Assembly (NCBI GenBank): GCA_009869945.1
Contig: WIXG01000091.1
Span: 1-64,000 of the forward strand
Reading direction: 5' to 3'
DNA: 64,000 nucleotides
Origin: Mesaphorura yosii
Taxonomy: Eukaryota > Arthropoda > Collembola > Poduromorpha > Tullbergiidae
Shown here: positions 53,101-62,467 of the stretch, one piece after another
Numbering within the stretch: the first letter of the stretch is position 1
Layout: each line of letters begins with the position of its first letter
Program-made: the position numbers and the translations under genes
The notes under the pieces: generated by a model
Database searches by the model: none
The model's input: only the letters and a program-made list of their open reading frames with translations
What the model was told of the DNA's origin: nothing

Positions 53101-53627
53101 CAATTGCTAGTAAACAGGTTTCGCTGTCGGACTAGGAAAGAAATTCTACTCCTGGATACCTGCAAAGTGATTTCTTAGAATTCCGCTGTGCTGAATGTTT
53201 TTTAATACAAAACTGAAGAGCGGGTTTTTGCAATAACAATTGGCACAGGAATTACGATTTGCAAAGAAAATAGCAGCAGAAAGGTTTCAGGTTCTTTTAT
53301 CACAACCGAAAATTGCAACTTGACAAATCCTAATCTGGTGCTCAAGTAAATGTTTTCGAATGTTGTACCCTAGGCTACGCAGTTGGTGTTCTTTTTGTCC
53401 TAGGTCTCACATTACTCACAGATCCCAACTTTCGTGACATTTTCTTACTTTCGAGGCTATCGAGACCACAAACGCTTCATCTCATGTACAATTGTAAACT
53501 AACCTGTAAATGGTTGAGTTGTTTTTAGACCAAAGCACCAGGCGAATTTTATCTCCGACGACGACGCTTAAATCACAGGGCAGCTCGCCGACACTTCCGA
53601 GAACAGCTTGCACATGATCCGTAATTG
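19700..53627 (-). CDS. Gene B: Sidestep-family receptor, nearly complete
   Basis: Twelve minus-strand exons encode about 928 residues: 53504-53627, 51395-51603, 41873-41986, 39658-39873, 32004-32155, 30757-30901, 23525-23655, 22797-22956, 21450-22058, 21082-21372, 20273-20454 and 19700-20152. Every junction is GT-AG and every phase agrees. Order: Ig1 to Ig4 (each split over two exons), Ig5 plus FN3 in one exon, a membrane helix (21257-21325) and a tail. Each Ig shows its cysteine pair (L-P-C/Y-K-C, L-T-C/L-T-C, I-K-C/L-S-C, F-E-C/Y-T-C, I-T-C/V-Q-C). Linkers such as Y-A-P-V-C-K-P-G-Q and W-R-H-N-G-R-I-L-T-H are characteristic of the insect Sidestep family. The tail has V-T-Y-A-E-L, a His-rich stretch, I-I-Y-A-Q-I and a final E-S-T-V. 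The signal-peptide exon was not found. Role (known for the family): neuronal surface ligand for Beat receptors. Confidence 0.95.
19985..20002 (-). other. ITIM-like I-I-Y-A-Q-I motif
   Basis: Six codons fit the pattern I-x-Y-x-x-I. It lies 46 residues after the V-T-Y-A-E-L motif, a spacing seen in tandem phosphotyrosine modules that bind paired SH2 domains. Function is inference. Confidence 0.45.
20021..20095 (-). repeat. His/Gln-rich codon repeat in gene B tail
   Basis: CAC/CAT and CAG/CAA codons dominate, giving two H-Q-H-x-H-H-H-H type blocks separated by G-P-P. The trinucleotide-like DNA suggests growth by slippage. Such tracts vary in length between individuals. Confidence 0.7.
20123..20140 (-). 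other. ITIM-like V-T-Y-A-E-L motif
   Basis: V-T-Y-A-E-L near the start of the last exon fits V-x-Y-x-x-L and is followed by S-L-P, as in many insect Sidestep tails. Gene A has no equivalent at this place (it reads G-Y-G-T-N-Y-A-G-C). Confidence 0.5.
20273..20454 (-). CDS. Gene B exon: cytoplasmic tail, middle part
   Basis: Acceptor accag, donor GTAAGT. It enters in phase 1 and leaves in phase 0. It encodes E-I-D-G-I-D-P-D-E-K-I-F, then L-N-N-S-S-R-F-Y-E-T-I-P-R and a polar stretch ending C-R-T-A-R-C. It corresponds to 2945-3117 of gene A. Confidence 0.88.
20455..21081 (-). other. Intron of gene B
   Basis: A 627-bp phase 1 intron between the juxtamembrane exon and the tail. It includes a CA-rich patch near 20573-20600. 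Nothing else is seen. Confidence 0.75.
21082..21372 (-). CDS. Gene B exon: transmembrane helix and juxtamembrane tail
   Basis: Phase 1 in and out; acceptor ttccag, donor GTAAGA. After A-A-L-A-N-F-R-P-A-F-L-Q-N-A-T-M comes a roughly 23-residue helix rich in V and I (21257-21325), then R-S-R-G-H-T-G-E-D-K-R on the cytoplasmic side. D-D-K-N-P-D-V-V-P-H-S-L is placed just before the donor, as in gene A. Confidence 0.93.
21450..22058 (-). CDS. Gene B exon: Ig domain 5 and FN3 in one exon
   Basis: A 609-nt exon, phase 1 at both ends (acceptor ctaag, donor GTAAGC). It reads Y-A-P-V-C-K-P-G-Q at the start, I-T-C-D-V-D-A-N-P, F-R-W-K-F-N-N-S and L-D-Y-G-T-V-Q-C for Ig5. The linker C-V-Y-H-I-I-P-A-G-K-P-D follows, then FN3 with C-L-E-G-F-N-G-G and F-H-V-R-N-L-D-P-G-S-S-F. 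Gene A carries introns at two places inside the aligned part and a third where its first visible exon begins. Confidence 0.95.
22059..22796 (-). other. Intron of gene B
   Basis: A 738-bp phase 1 intron. It contains a perfect 9-bp hairpin, GAACAGGCA at 22269-22277 and TGCCTGTTC at 22287-22295. Nothing else is seen. Confidence 0.75.
22797..22956 (-). CDS. Gene B exon: second half of Ig domain 4
   Basis: Phase 0 in, phase 1 out; acceptor acag, donor GTAAGA. It encodes G-R-I-L-T-H-N-T-S-A-G-V-I-I-S-N-Q-S-L-V, then A-G-L-Y-T-C-V-A-S-N-K-E-G and V-V-Y-L-N-V-K. The first run is nearly diagnostic of Sidestep Ig4. Confidence 0.95.
22957..23524 (-). other. Intron of gene B
   Basis: A 568-bp phase 0 intron splitting Ig4. 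Nothing else is seen. Confidence 0.75.
23525..23655 (-). CDS. Gene B exon: first half of Ig domain 4
   Basis: Phase 1 in, phase 0 out; acceptor ttgcag, donor GTAAGT. It encodes V-P-Q-V-S-L-D-L-G-S, then E-G-A-D-V-Y-F-E-C-S-V-K-A-N-P-W and V-S-W-R-H-N, with the first Ig4 cysteine. Confidence 0.94.
24440..24541 (+). CDS. Doubtful 33-residue secreted-like peptide
   Basis: ATG opens M-N-I-A-A-I-I-V-F-V-A-V-I-T-C, a plausible signal-peptide core, followed by 18 polar residues ending N-G-K-A and a stop. It lies in the same gene B intron and on the same strand as the peptide gene at 28040. There is no TATA box, no intron and no family match. It may be chance. Confidence 0.15.
   Translation: MNIAAIIVFVAVITCDWVNLGHRQGSETTNGKA
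27895..27901 (+). promoter_or_regulatory. TATA box and initiator of the nested peptide gene
   Basis: TATAAAA stands at 27895-27901, and an arthropod-type initiator, TCAGTA, at 27928-27933, with the likely start near 27930. The spacing of about 35 bases is slightly longer than the classic 30. The start codon follows about 110 bases later. Confidence 0.6.
28040..28428 (+). CDS. Nested gene: 81-residue secreted acidic peptide
   Basis: Three exons, 28040-28047, 28118-28289 and 28363-28428, separated by canonical introns of 70 and 73 bp (GTAAGT/cag in both). The spliced frame starts M-K-F-L-I-F-A-V-I-L-A-I-T-I-V-S-A, a clear signal peptide, probably cut near A-I-G/A-P. The mature part is about 60 residues, rich in E, D, P, T and V, strongly acidic and free of cysteine (for example V-P-A-Q-D-E-V-H-F-D-E-V-K). 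It ends E-V-N-V-I. The first coding exon holds only M-K and two bases of F, an arrangement common in arthropod genes for secreted and cuticular peptides. The gene sits inside an intron of gene B on the opposite strand, with its own promoter and polyA site. I do not recognise the peptide; function unknown. Confidence 0.85.
28604..28609 (+). terminator. Polyadenylation signal of the nested peptide gene
   Basis: AATAAA about 175 bases after the stop codon at 28426-28428. A second AATAAA lies at 28661-28666. Confidence 0.65.
30757..30901 (-). CDS. Gene B exon: second half of Ig domain 3
   Basis: Phase 0 in, phase 1 out; acceptor tttgcag, donor GTAAGT. It encodes T-S-A-D-G-N-L-T-T-S-T-L-T-Y, then D-S-G-K-L-L-S-C-R-A-E-N-P and W-K-M-N-I-H. 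Confidence 0.94.
30902..32003 (-). other. Intron of gene B
   Basis: A 1102-bp phase 0 intron splitting Ig3. Nothing else is seen. Confidence 0.75.
32004..32155 (-). CDS. Gene B exon: first half of Ig domain 3
   Basis: Phase 1 in, phase 0 out; acceptor ttatag, donor GTAAGT. It encodes R-P-L-E-V-R-L-L, then Y-S-I-K-C-Q-S-T-G-A-R-P-P and T-W-W-R-G-D-T-R-L, the usual C-strand W-W of Sidestep Ig domains. Confidence 0.94.
32156..39657 (-). other. Large intron of gene B
   Basis: A roughly 7.5-kb phase 1 intron between Ig2 and Ig3. Open frames up to about 160 codons (for example 38778-39269 plus) show no domain or coding bias. No transposon is recognised. Confidence 0.6.
39658..39873 (-). CDS. Gene B exon: second half of Ig domain 2
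   Basis: Phase 1 in and out; acceptor gtacag, donor GTGAGT. It encodes W-P-I-P-R-V-S-W-W-R-E-G, N-T-L-T-I-E-Q-L-R-R-S-D-L, A-R-L-T-C-Q-A-S-N and T-T-V-S-L-D-M. An upstream alternative donor would drop two residues. I chose GTGAGT because the resulting linker length, L-D-M-S-F-R-P-L, fits the family. Confidence 0.92.
39874..41872 (-). other. Intron of gene B
   Basis: A 1999-bp phase 1 intron splitting Ig2. Nothing else is seen. Confidence 0.7.
41873..41986 (-). CDS. Gene B exon: first half of Ig domain 2
   Basis: Phase 1 in and out; acceptor tgacag, donor GTAATC. It encodes P-P-Q-R-V-I-V-V-D-E-R-G, then Y-N-E-G-A-S-L-R-L-T-C-I-S-T-G-G, with the first Ig2 cysteine. Confidence 0.92.
44850..44876. 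repeat. Perfect 11-bp hairpin with 5-base loop
   Basis: ACTGACTCTCC at 44850-44860, loop ACGCG, and the exact reverse complement at 44866-44876. It is far from any exon. Role unknown. Confidence 0.75.
46082..46140. repeat. 59-base imperfect hairpin, pre-miRNA-like in shape
   Basis: The left arm at 46082-46102 (CGAAG then ATGAAATGTCATCACC) folds on the right arm at 46117-46140 with about 20 pairs, one mismatch and a 3-base bulge. The 14-base loop itself contains the palindrome GTGATCAC. It is somewhat short for a typical pre-miRNA. Confidence 0.55.
48018..48090 (+). repeat. 9-bp inverted repeat beside a tRNA-like B box, possible SINE remnant
   Basis: CACCACAAG at 48018-48026 pairs with CTTGTGGTG at 48053-48061. 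Shortly after comes CGGGTTCAAACCCCG, which has the form of a tRNA T-arm and matches the pol III B box GGTTCRAnnCC. I find no A box or acceptor stem, so it is not a tRNA gene. A decayed tRNA-derived SINE is possible. Confidence 0.25.
49754..49776. repeat. Perfect 9-bp hairpin with 5-base loop
   Basis: GGAAGTGCC at 49754-49762, loop CGCGA, and GGCACTTCC at 49768-49776. It is GC-rich within an AT-rich intron. Confidence 0.65.
51395..51603 (-). CDS. Gene B exon: second half of Ig domain 1
   Basis: Phase 2 in, phase 1 out; acceptor ttacag, donor GTAAGT. It encodes L-D-A-R-D-K-H-F-E-D-A-Q-H-W, G-R-A-Y-F-R-T-N-L-E-P-P-S-L-V-I, D-A-G-L-Y-K-C-R-L-D-F and N-I-N-L-T-V-I. It is a classic V-type Ig ending. 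Confidence 0.94.
51604..53503 (-). other. Intron of gene B
   Basis: A 1900-bp phase 2 intron splitting Ig1. Nothing else is seen. Confidence 0.7.
53504..53627 (-). CDS. Gene B exon: start of Ig domain 1
   Basis: Acceptor ttcacag, donor GTTAGT; phase 1 in, phase 2 out. It encodes I-T-D-H-V-Q-A-V-L-G-S-V-G-E-L-P-C-D-L-S and L-V-L-W-S-K-N-N-S-T-I-Y, the A' to C strands. The preceding exon should supply the signal peptide and end in phase 1. Confidence 0.93.
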
Positions 53628-56600
53628 CTGTGAAACAAAATTAAACAAAGATTAGATCATGCCCAGATGTAGACAAGTTATTGCATAGTTATTTCGCATT
53701 CATAATCCACTGACGCACGTTGTGAACACTTCGGCAAAATCAGAGAACTTTAGTAATGGAATCGTTATTCTTACGGAATCGATGATCTTCACGTGGGATG
53801 CGATCGAGGTTATGAAAAATCGTTCATTTTAGGCTTGGGCAGAAAAACTAGGTAACTTTCTTTCCTGAAACGTCGAAATATGTCAAATTGACATCAAATT
53901 GTCACCAGTTAAGTTGAACAAGAACTGGGAAACACCAGATTTGGAATGGCCTTGCTTCGTAAACTGATAGACACCAATTTTCTCTCACGGTTCAAACTGC
54001 AAAATTTGCAATCTTGTGCAGGCGTCGTATCGGGTTTCACAAAGTTGCAAGTACAAGTTGCGTGTACAACCTGATTTGTCCAAACAGCGACGCTGACATT
54101 TTATCATTTACGGCCAAAGATACCAATACAACTAAATTGTAACTGTTTGCATGAATTGGTCAGTCAAGCTGTTAAGAGCAGCGTCTCTTCCCTACTTTTT
54201 CAGAATTATTCTGCAGTTGTTCATAATGATTATAATTACTCCACACGAGCATTAACGAGTGGCAAATATTCAACTTCTCGTTCTCCATGATTGGAATTTG
54301 CATCCTTCAATCTTATGATTTCTGTCGACCGACTCATTCTTAAATACAGAATAAGGAAAAATGCACGAACTCATTGTCTTGCATCGCCTCACCGGTGCAA
54401 CCTCACAAAGAAAGAATGGAGAATAATGGCTTTGTGAAATAAACGAGGAAAGTTTCTTTTCTTTCGGGTAATGATCTGCAATAGACCAGATAAAGGGAAA
54501 GGAACTGCAAAAATCTGAAAACAGATTGATATTGTGGAGTATTCTTTTTGCTCTCCAGTAGTCTTCGGTTCAAAACCAAAGTGAACATTATTCTTGTGTT
54601 CGTATTCTTATTTCCATCTGGTTTCTATTCCTGTGCCTTCTCGCGGATGCATGCACATTTGCTCAATTTGCTCACTTTCTCCATTTGTACGCGGATTGCT
54701 ACATTGTTAAACCCAAACTACCGCCAACGCCAACCAACTTTCTCTTGTGTCGTGCGTTCTACGATTAGGACCCCGTAAACCAAGCAAGACTAACTCTCAA
54801 ACTCTCTACAATGCCTCTCTGTCCGGATCTTTTCTTTTCTTCATTCTCCATCGTGTGGTAATGCAAGCAATGAATTCTCCGTTTGGGTACTTTGCTCGAC
54901 ATGGTCTGCTTCCTTCAAAAATTCTTACGCAGTATGAGACGACGACGAGCGACGAGAATATTTTGAATTCAAGAAACTGGTTGCTTTCTCCTCCACGCAA
55001 ATAAGGAATAATGTATACAAATGCAGCTGTGCTCAAATTGTGGGATTCTTTTCTCTTCGAGCCATTGCCTTTAAGCCTTCCTTCACTTTGTGTTACTCGT
55101 GGTCTCACGGATTCTGCATGATGCTAACTCCGGTGCATAAATTATGGAACCCCCTTCAGCCTGTTTCCTTTTCATGCAAAAGCGCCGCTTTCACCTCCGC
55201 TCAACTGAAAGTCAACAGCAGGAAAATTTCTGTGGGAAGGGGCTGTCAAAATTAATAAAAACATGGAAATGTATCCACGAATTTGTGAGTTCCCAACTTC
55301 AAGGGCTGGAATACACTTCTTGCTTCGATTTCGATTGCATCGTTTGATTGAATCGATACCGAACGCAGTGCGTTCAGCCATTAGCGCAGCATTTGGTCTT
55401 TTTCTAATGATATACCGCCGTGCGTTCTGTGCACACGAACGATGATGTAAATGCGCGTAGCTGCAAGCACCAGCAACCTCTAATTCTCAGGAGAAAGCTT
55501 GTGTTCAACAAAAGATCGAAAGCTGCATTACAATTACTTTCTCCGAGCGCCCATCCGCAGCTCTTCGTCCACTACGCACTTGAAAAAAGTGCGTGGCTGG
55601 CACGGAGCTTGTTGATAGCGCACGTGTGGCTTAGCACTCGTGGTTCCCAGAAACAAATAATTCATACGTGGACTCTGAAACAAATAGTGCGGTGTGGTAC
55701 TGTTGATCTTCCCGCAGTGCAGTGCAAAAACACGAGATGGGAAGATAGAAAGAGATGCGATAATGTAAGAAAAAAGAAGTTGAACAAAAAATAGGAAAAC
55801 CTGAATCGAATAAATCAAGTTCCTCTCGTATTTTTCTCGGGTGGCCTGGCATCTTGGCTTTCTACGCCGCGCCAGAATACATTTAATATGATACAAAAAC
55901 ACTCCTGCTAAATAACAAAGGGAATATCAGCCAATAATTTACTGGAAATAAGTCCCTCTCACATTATGCAGCTATGAATTCGCTGTTTACGACATGAGAT
56001 TGGTTTCGTTTAGAATTCTAATACGTTTCCATTAAAGTTGAGCTCACCAAACCAATTTCAAATTATCAAAATCATTGTAGAACGTGAAAGGAAGCACGAC
56101 AAAGCCAAGCCCAGCCTCGGTACGCAATGAAAACCTCGCGTTGTAATTTTTATTTCAGTCAATCGTCAATTCGAATTTTAAAGATCAAGATTCGACTTAA
56201 ACCAGAAGCTTTGCTACTCAATACAGAAGAATATTGGATCGTTGTATTCGTGCCAAGAAACGAAGAAACGACAAGGGCGAGAATGAAACTCAAAATCAAT
56301 ACCAATTTAAAAACATTACAGACGTAAACACTAAAGGGAGTAATCGCCACCCTGCCGCCTTCTGCAACTACAAGCAACAACTGACTTGAACGACTATTTT
56401 TATTTTTATGTGAGTGTTGAGATCTATTGAATAGAAAAATACAATAGACAGACAAACAGAACGAGCAAAAGCAAATGTAAAATGTTGGGCATAAAAACGG
56501 GATTATGTTCACGAATTCATTCAACCTTCGACGTGCTTAGTGTTTTGCTATTCACCGTTTGCGATTTCCTTGCTGTGTGGATGGCAAGTCGCAGCATTAA

Positions 56601-59600
56601 TGCAACACCACGGCTGCTATTAACGAATTAGGATTATCTTTACTCTTGTGCAATTCGGTATTGAGCAAATACAACATTTTCGGAATGATTAATAAGAATT
56701 GCTGCCCTTCAACCTGATTACTTTGCCTTCTTGCTCGCTGGCTCGCTTGCATAATCGCACACGCCATGCACACCGAATAAATTATGAATCAAGATATGAG
56801 CAGTATCGTGCGCATTGCTGAGCAAACGAAGAATGGAATTGCAGTACACGTTTTATCCCATGCAACATTTATTTCTGGCTTCCTGACTTCCGCTCTTCTC
56901 TGAATCTGAATGCAGTTGCATGTCATGTCTGTGTTTCATTAAAATAGAATCATGAAGTGTAAAAACTATTATAACTTTCTCTCGTCGTCGCGTCGTCCTG
57001 CCTGCACCCTCATGAATCATTATGATGAGCCGTTCGCAGATACAGTACATTGCACTGGCGCTGCCGTTATTATACCAGGGATCTCATCCTGTCGTCGTCC
57101 GTCGTTGATGTTCTTTCTCCATTTCCTGTCCCCAAAGTACAGTATTGTGATGTCTCTCCACCACTCTCTAAAAACGATTTACATCAACATCATCTTAGCG
57201 GGCTGCGAGTTGCGACTTGGGATCCGTTCCGTTACTGCCACAACTCCGTATTTATTATTATGCATTGCAGCGCACGTTTACTTATTAAAATGCACGTGCC
57301 TATGACCATCGTTGCGATGACTTGAATGACTATGGCCTAAGGAATTGCTGCCTTGTAGACACCAAATAGCACTATGGAACAGGAAGTTAGTGAAAGAGAG
57401 CCAAATGACGTGAATGGTCGAGGCTCATAAAATTCTTAATAATACAGACATAAAAGCAGCAGCAGTAGCTGTGTGTGTAGCGCACAGGCAAGACCAAAAA
57501 ATCTGTACTGTTCTGTTGTGCTAACTAAGCAAAAGATAATGGCTGGGCCGCCGAAATGACACGATTCAGACAATGGCTAGAAGACAAGACGAAACAAAAG
57601 AGAAAGCTTTGCACAAAAAATTGAAAATTGTTTTAGAAGACTATCCGTGCAATAGAGAGAAATTCGTATCGTTCATGAAACAGCCTTCATAACGCCCAAT
57701 TTATGTACGCATTCCGCACGTGGTAAGAACCTATCAAGTTAAACTGTTTGCGTTGTTAAATAATTTTAAGAAGGATGTAAATGTTAATGGGAGAATGGTG
57801 CACTGGAGCTGAGCTACTGAAATTGGTGCTATAAAGACATGAGGCAACATAATCGGTGTGTGCTCATCTCTTGTGAGGACCATTTAAGGCCAATATGAAG
57901 CAAGCCATTCTGGGTTTGTGCTCCATTTTGCTCAAGCCTCCGTTAAGGCTCCGTTAAAGAGTGGTCTTGGCTTTCGCCATTACCAAGCTCTTCATAAAGC
58001 TAAGTTTCTTATCTTTCTAGATGAATATAAAGTGCGTGGATAATATTTATGCCTAATTCAGAGTGCAGTCTATGCACGGCTCTCCACCTTGATATATTTG
58101 CATTCATTATCCATAACGGCCCAAAATATGCTCCCAACGAAGTTCCTGGAACTGTTATGCAGAGCGCACGAGTGCGGCAAAGGCAGCAATGACGATGAGA
58201 GTAAGCAGGATGATATACTGCCAGTGCGTCGTATTGCGTTATCTTCACTCAACATCCACGCGTTACGTTGCATATGCAGAACCAAGTTTAGTTCCGAGTT
58301 TCGTAGTTTGAAGTTGCAGTCACTGAGTCGAAGAAAGGTAAGGTAAGAAAGATGAAAGAGTACAAGTTGAACAAAAAGTTTAAGCTCTCTTGTACACTTA
58401 TTTTCCCCGTCGCGCCTTCGTGAGTTCACTTTTCTTCAACTTTTCTCGAAAACTCATGAAAAAGTTTTTATCTCGAAAGGCAACGACACACAAAAAGAAT
58501 TAGACGCGAAACTTCTACCTACTGCGTTGTGGAGTACGAGCGTAGGTGGTTTGTACTGCGCACAAGTTAATGTATGTATAAAGTCCTTTTACTAATTAGG
58601 AATTTTAATTAGAGAGCTCTTCCCTGCCTCCCTGCCAGTGCTTCATAATTTTATTCACTGAGCACAGGAGTACGACTAAAGTGATAGTTAGTTCTACTAT
58701 ACTCGTGTTTGAAACTCGAGTAGAAACGCTAATACATGTTGGCTGGTGGTCTTTCGGTGCCTTAAGTCAAGATACAAGAGATAAGGGAAATGTTAAAAAA
58801 AGTTAAAAACTGAGCTCTTATTCTAGCAACCAGAGCAGATCGTCACTTTCAGGCGAGAAATATTCTTAAAGTTTATCACTCCAAATTAGCATCCCAGATG
58901 CATTGCGCGAGTATGCGCCTCCGCCTACGTACCCGTGTGTGTTCATCCAGTTACCTTCCCTTGCCTTTGCTGCTGATTATGTTGGAAAGGAGATTAACAA
59001 GATGCAATATTGTTGAGAAATTCGTTGCCAGCTTCAGAAAATTGGTACACAAAACCTTTAAAATGTAAGAAACATGTAAAGGTGTGAAAACAAGAATTTG
59101 CGTATGGCATCATCCTTTTGGTTTGACAAGAACTTGGCAAATTCCATAATCCAAATGCAGCCGTGCTATACAAACTCTGAAATCCGAAATCGTGAACATA
59201 AACCATAATTTTGCCGAATGTTTGCAGGCGTAGGATTATGGCAGGTGCCTAAAATGAGTCAAAAGTCGCTTTCAGAAGGACGGCTCCAGATTTCTTGTGG
59301 TTAGCGCACTACATCTCCGCAATCCACTACACCGGCGACTCGGGCAAATGCGAAAAAGAAAACTGCAAAGTATTAATAACGTGAAACTTTTCGCAGAAAA
59401 ACGTGCAAAATATTGAACAACTGTACAGCAGCCTGTGCAAGTGTTCCGAGAAAATCGTGAGCTTTTGTACTAAATTCGGCCCCACGAAATCTCAAGCACT
59501 AAATACCACCTTGAATACGAATATGCGAACGGTGTTGTGTATTTGTACTTTCGAGTATTTCTTCGAACGAGAGCAAGAAAGAGGCAAACCCTTCTGACGT

Positions 59601-61974
59601 GATTGCCTCATATATCAAACCTCTTTGGAGAGCAGTAAAGTGAAATGTACCAACATAATACGGATAAAATTATAAGAACCGAATCCAAATGTGAATACAA
59701 AATACAAACGCCGAACACAAAACGTGAACGCGAAGTTATCAAAAGGCGAATGAGAACATTATTGCTGGTGCGGAGCAGAAGTCAAGCCATAGTCTCAGTC
59801 AGACCACAAAAACGTTTCTTTTTACTCATTGCCACTGCCGACTGCCTACCGCTGCCAGCCAACCTGCTTTTGAGCTCAGGATAGAAACCATTTTGCCTTC
59901 ACAATAACGAAAGCAGAACGGAACTTTTCTATCCAGCCATAAATTACGAGTCTTTCCTAAATCTGCGTAAATTCCGTTGCGATTTTCAACAACAGCCGCT
60001 GCCACTGCCAGTAAACTGCGATACCGCCCTGCATAGGTGCGGTACCACCATGAAATTGCACGGACTGCTAACGTATAGAAGCAAAAGCTGACGCCAGAAT
60101 CTAAACTTTGCATCTTGGTTTAGTTTAGTTTTTGCTCGTGTTAGAAAAGTGGGTGCACAACAATTGCAATATTTCAGTTTTTGTTGTCAGCTCGCGTGTA
60201 ACAATATGTAACAAATACTTTTAACCAGACTTAAACTATGCTATGTCGCATCCCGGCTCGCACAAGGAACGCATGGAAAGGAATCCAAACCCGAATCTCA
60301 AAAATCCATTCTTGAGCCCAATCTTTAATTCCTATCTATATTTTGTCTGTTGCCTGTACCGATCTAATTCTAATGGCCAAAGTTCCATGTTACAGAATTG
60401 AAGATAAAAATGAAGATGATTCATGTGACAGAGATTTCTGACATTTCAGTCCCCTCGGCTGCAAGGAACAGATTTTTCGTTTTCCACTGCCATTGTCTGT
60501 CTCAGGATTCTGTATCCGGAACTTTGAAACAAAAGTAATACAACAGTGCTGAGTCGCTGCCGGTATTCGACTTTCCAGTGAGAGATAATAACAGTTATAA
60601 TCGTAATATTTCAGTGCAATGTTTTAGATTTTATTATGATTTTGTACAAAACTAACGAGCGAGCAGAGTGTAACAAAGTGCGAGAGCTGCGCCGTCGATT
60701 TCTACTATCCACAGACTACTAGAGTTTGTCAGCGTCACTGTCGTTGTCGTTGCTGCTACTGGGAGGTCAGCTCTTTGTGCGAGACCCGTCGTCCATGGTC
60801 GGTGGTTATGTCCTCAGCAATAATGAAGATGACTACCACAGATAATGATCGTAATGACATGACTTTGCTGGTATACCAGAGCCAAAGATGAGATCAAGAG
60901 CAAGGAAATTTGAAGCAAGATTTGGCCGTGGCGAAGTGAAAATATTCGGAGACGAAGGGGAAGGAATTCTGATTCCGCTTCCTCGAAACGTGAATAGAAC
61001 GAACATGAACTTGGATTCTTCTTGGCTACTTTTTGTATATTAATTTTTCCTCGACATGCCACAACAAAAGGGCCCTTGTTAAAAAGACTGTCAAAAGTTT
61101 CGAAAAAAAATTCTCTTATATTTTCAAGAACAGTACTCCTTTTCTGTTATTGCGCCGACATTTCAGTCTGGACTAATCCATGATCTGAACATGTATCGTT
61201 TGTAGGGCTATAAAAGGTTCATACGACGCAACTGAATGAGGCAGGGTGTCAATTATATTTAGTACTAACAATAATGGAGAAACCCTTCTTCATACTTTTG
61301 ATTCTTTAGAACAACAATTACAAGCACAATTCCCAGTACTTCGGAAGCCTGAGCCTGCCTCAATTTTTTAGATGTTGCACTGACTCTTGCTAATGATATC
61401 GTTTCAGGAGAAATTGACCACAGTGCACAAGTTATTCAGTTGCGCAGCTTGGATCTTGGATGATCGCTTTGCTCGCGTTCTGCTCCTCCGAAAGATAAAC
61501 TAGTAGCATTTCATTAAGAAATGCCGAATACAAGTCTCTAACCGATTCACCGCACACCTAACAACTTAAAGGAATTCCGTACGCTGTACATCCATGAAAT
61601 TAGGGGCTAGACTGTGTGATGCTTAAAAATTCTCATAATATTGTCTTAGGCTGGTCTCCGCCGTAGAAAAATTGATTTGTTCAATGATGATCAAAGAAAT
61701 AGCCAGTGAGTTAACAAGAGTTGAGCACAGATGAGAAGGGAACATATGGCTCAATTCTGCGCCTCGTCATCTTCGCCCAGACCTCAACATGTGTACGATC
61801 ATAACGATAAGGGATGCGGTGCACATCTTCAAGAAGAGAAACACGCTGACTGAGAAATGCCTCATCCTTGCAGCTATTCCTTTCCTCTCCTCCCATAAAT
61901 CATACCAGGCAAGGCGAAGGAATGCGAGTACATGTAAACACATCATTACGTCCTTTGCTGCATTGTATTATAGG
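53628..61974. other. 5' intron of gene B or upstream DNA
   Basis: I searched the minus strand for an ATG, a hydrophobic core and a phase 1 donor that would give gene B its signal peptide, and found none I trust. No other gene or transposon is recognised. The missing exon is probably outside the window, making this intron more than 10 kb long. Confidence 0.5.
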
Positions 61975-62467
61975 ATGCACTTTTTGAAGTTTCAACAGGA
62001 CTACGTGCTGTCATGTCAGGTATGTTCTTCAGGCCCACCTGATAGCGACAGCAATATTGACACGCAGGTTTACCCATGCCACTTCGACTTTTCAGCTAAT
62101 CCTGGATCATGGATCCATTGCCACCCTGCACAATCCTGATACCGAGATAGGCTTGTTCCGGCCCTGCAATTATTCCAGTACCATCCCTGTAAACGATATG
62201 AACAAACGCGTGAAATTCATGTCACGTAGCGTCGCTAACGGCAAACAGCGCATCGACATCGAGCCTTATGTGACTTTCCGCCTGAATGCGACTAACGGAG
62301 AATCCAGGACTGAGACGCCAAAAGACAATAGCCGATCACAGTCCCCGAGAGACCTGTTTGCAGATATGTTACGGGACGTCAAATTAGGATCACATCCCAG
62401 AAAATATACCAACGTTCGGTATTTTGCCAAGTATCATGATCACCACAGCACTCAGTGCAGATCGTAA
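61975..62467 (+). CDS. Unrecognised coding-looking region, possible gene or gene remnant
   Basis: From 62096 a plus-strand frame of 123 codons runs to a stop at 62467 with coding-like codon use (mostly C or G in third positions) unlike the surrounding AT-rich DNA. It reads G-S-I-A-T-L-H-N-P-D-T-E-I-G-L-F near its start and has sequons (N-Y-S, N-A-T). Just upstream, 61975-62019 (M-H-F-L-K-F-Q-Q-D-Y) ends at a strong CAG/GTATGT donor, and a pyrimidine-rich acceptor ends at 62095. A 76-bp intron in phase 0 would therefore be possible, but the DNA between is itself coding-like in another frame. I recognise no family. It could be an exon of a plus-strand gene, a pseudogene or part of an old insertion. 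The 5' end is not defined. Confidence 0.35.

Noticed and set aside
57480-57960. Possible THAP-like or transposase fragment
   Set aside because: A few residues looked suggestive, but no frame gives the C2CH pattern and stops are frequent.
60814-61062. Minus-strand frame with a hydrophobic segment, considered as gene B's signal exon
   Set aside because: It has no ATG start, and the only nearby donor-like site is in the wrong phase (0, not 1).
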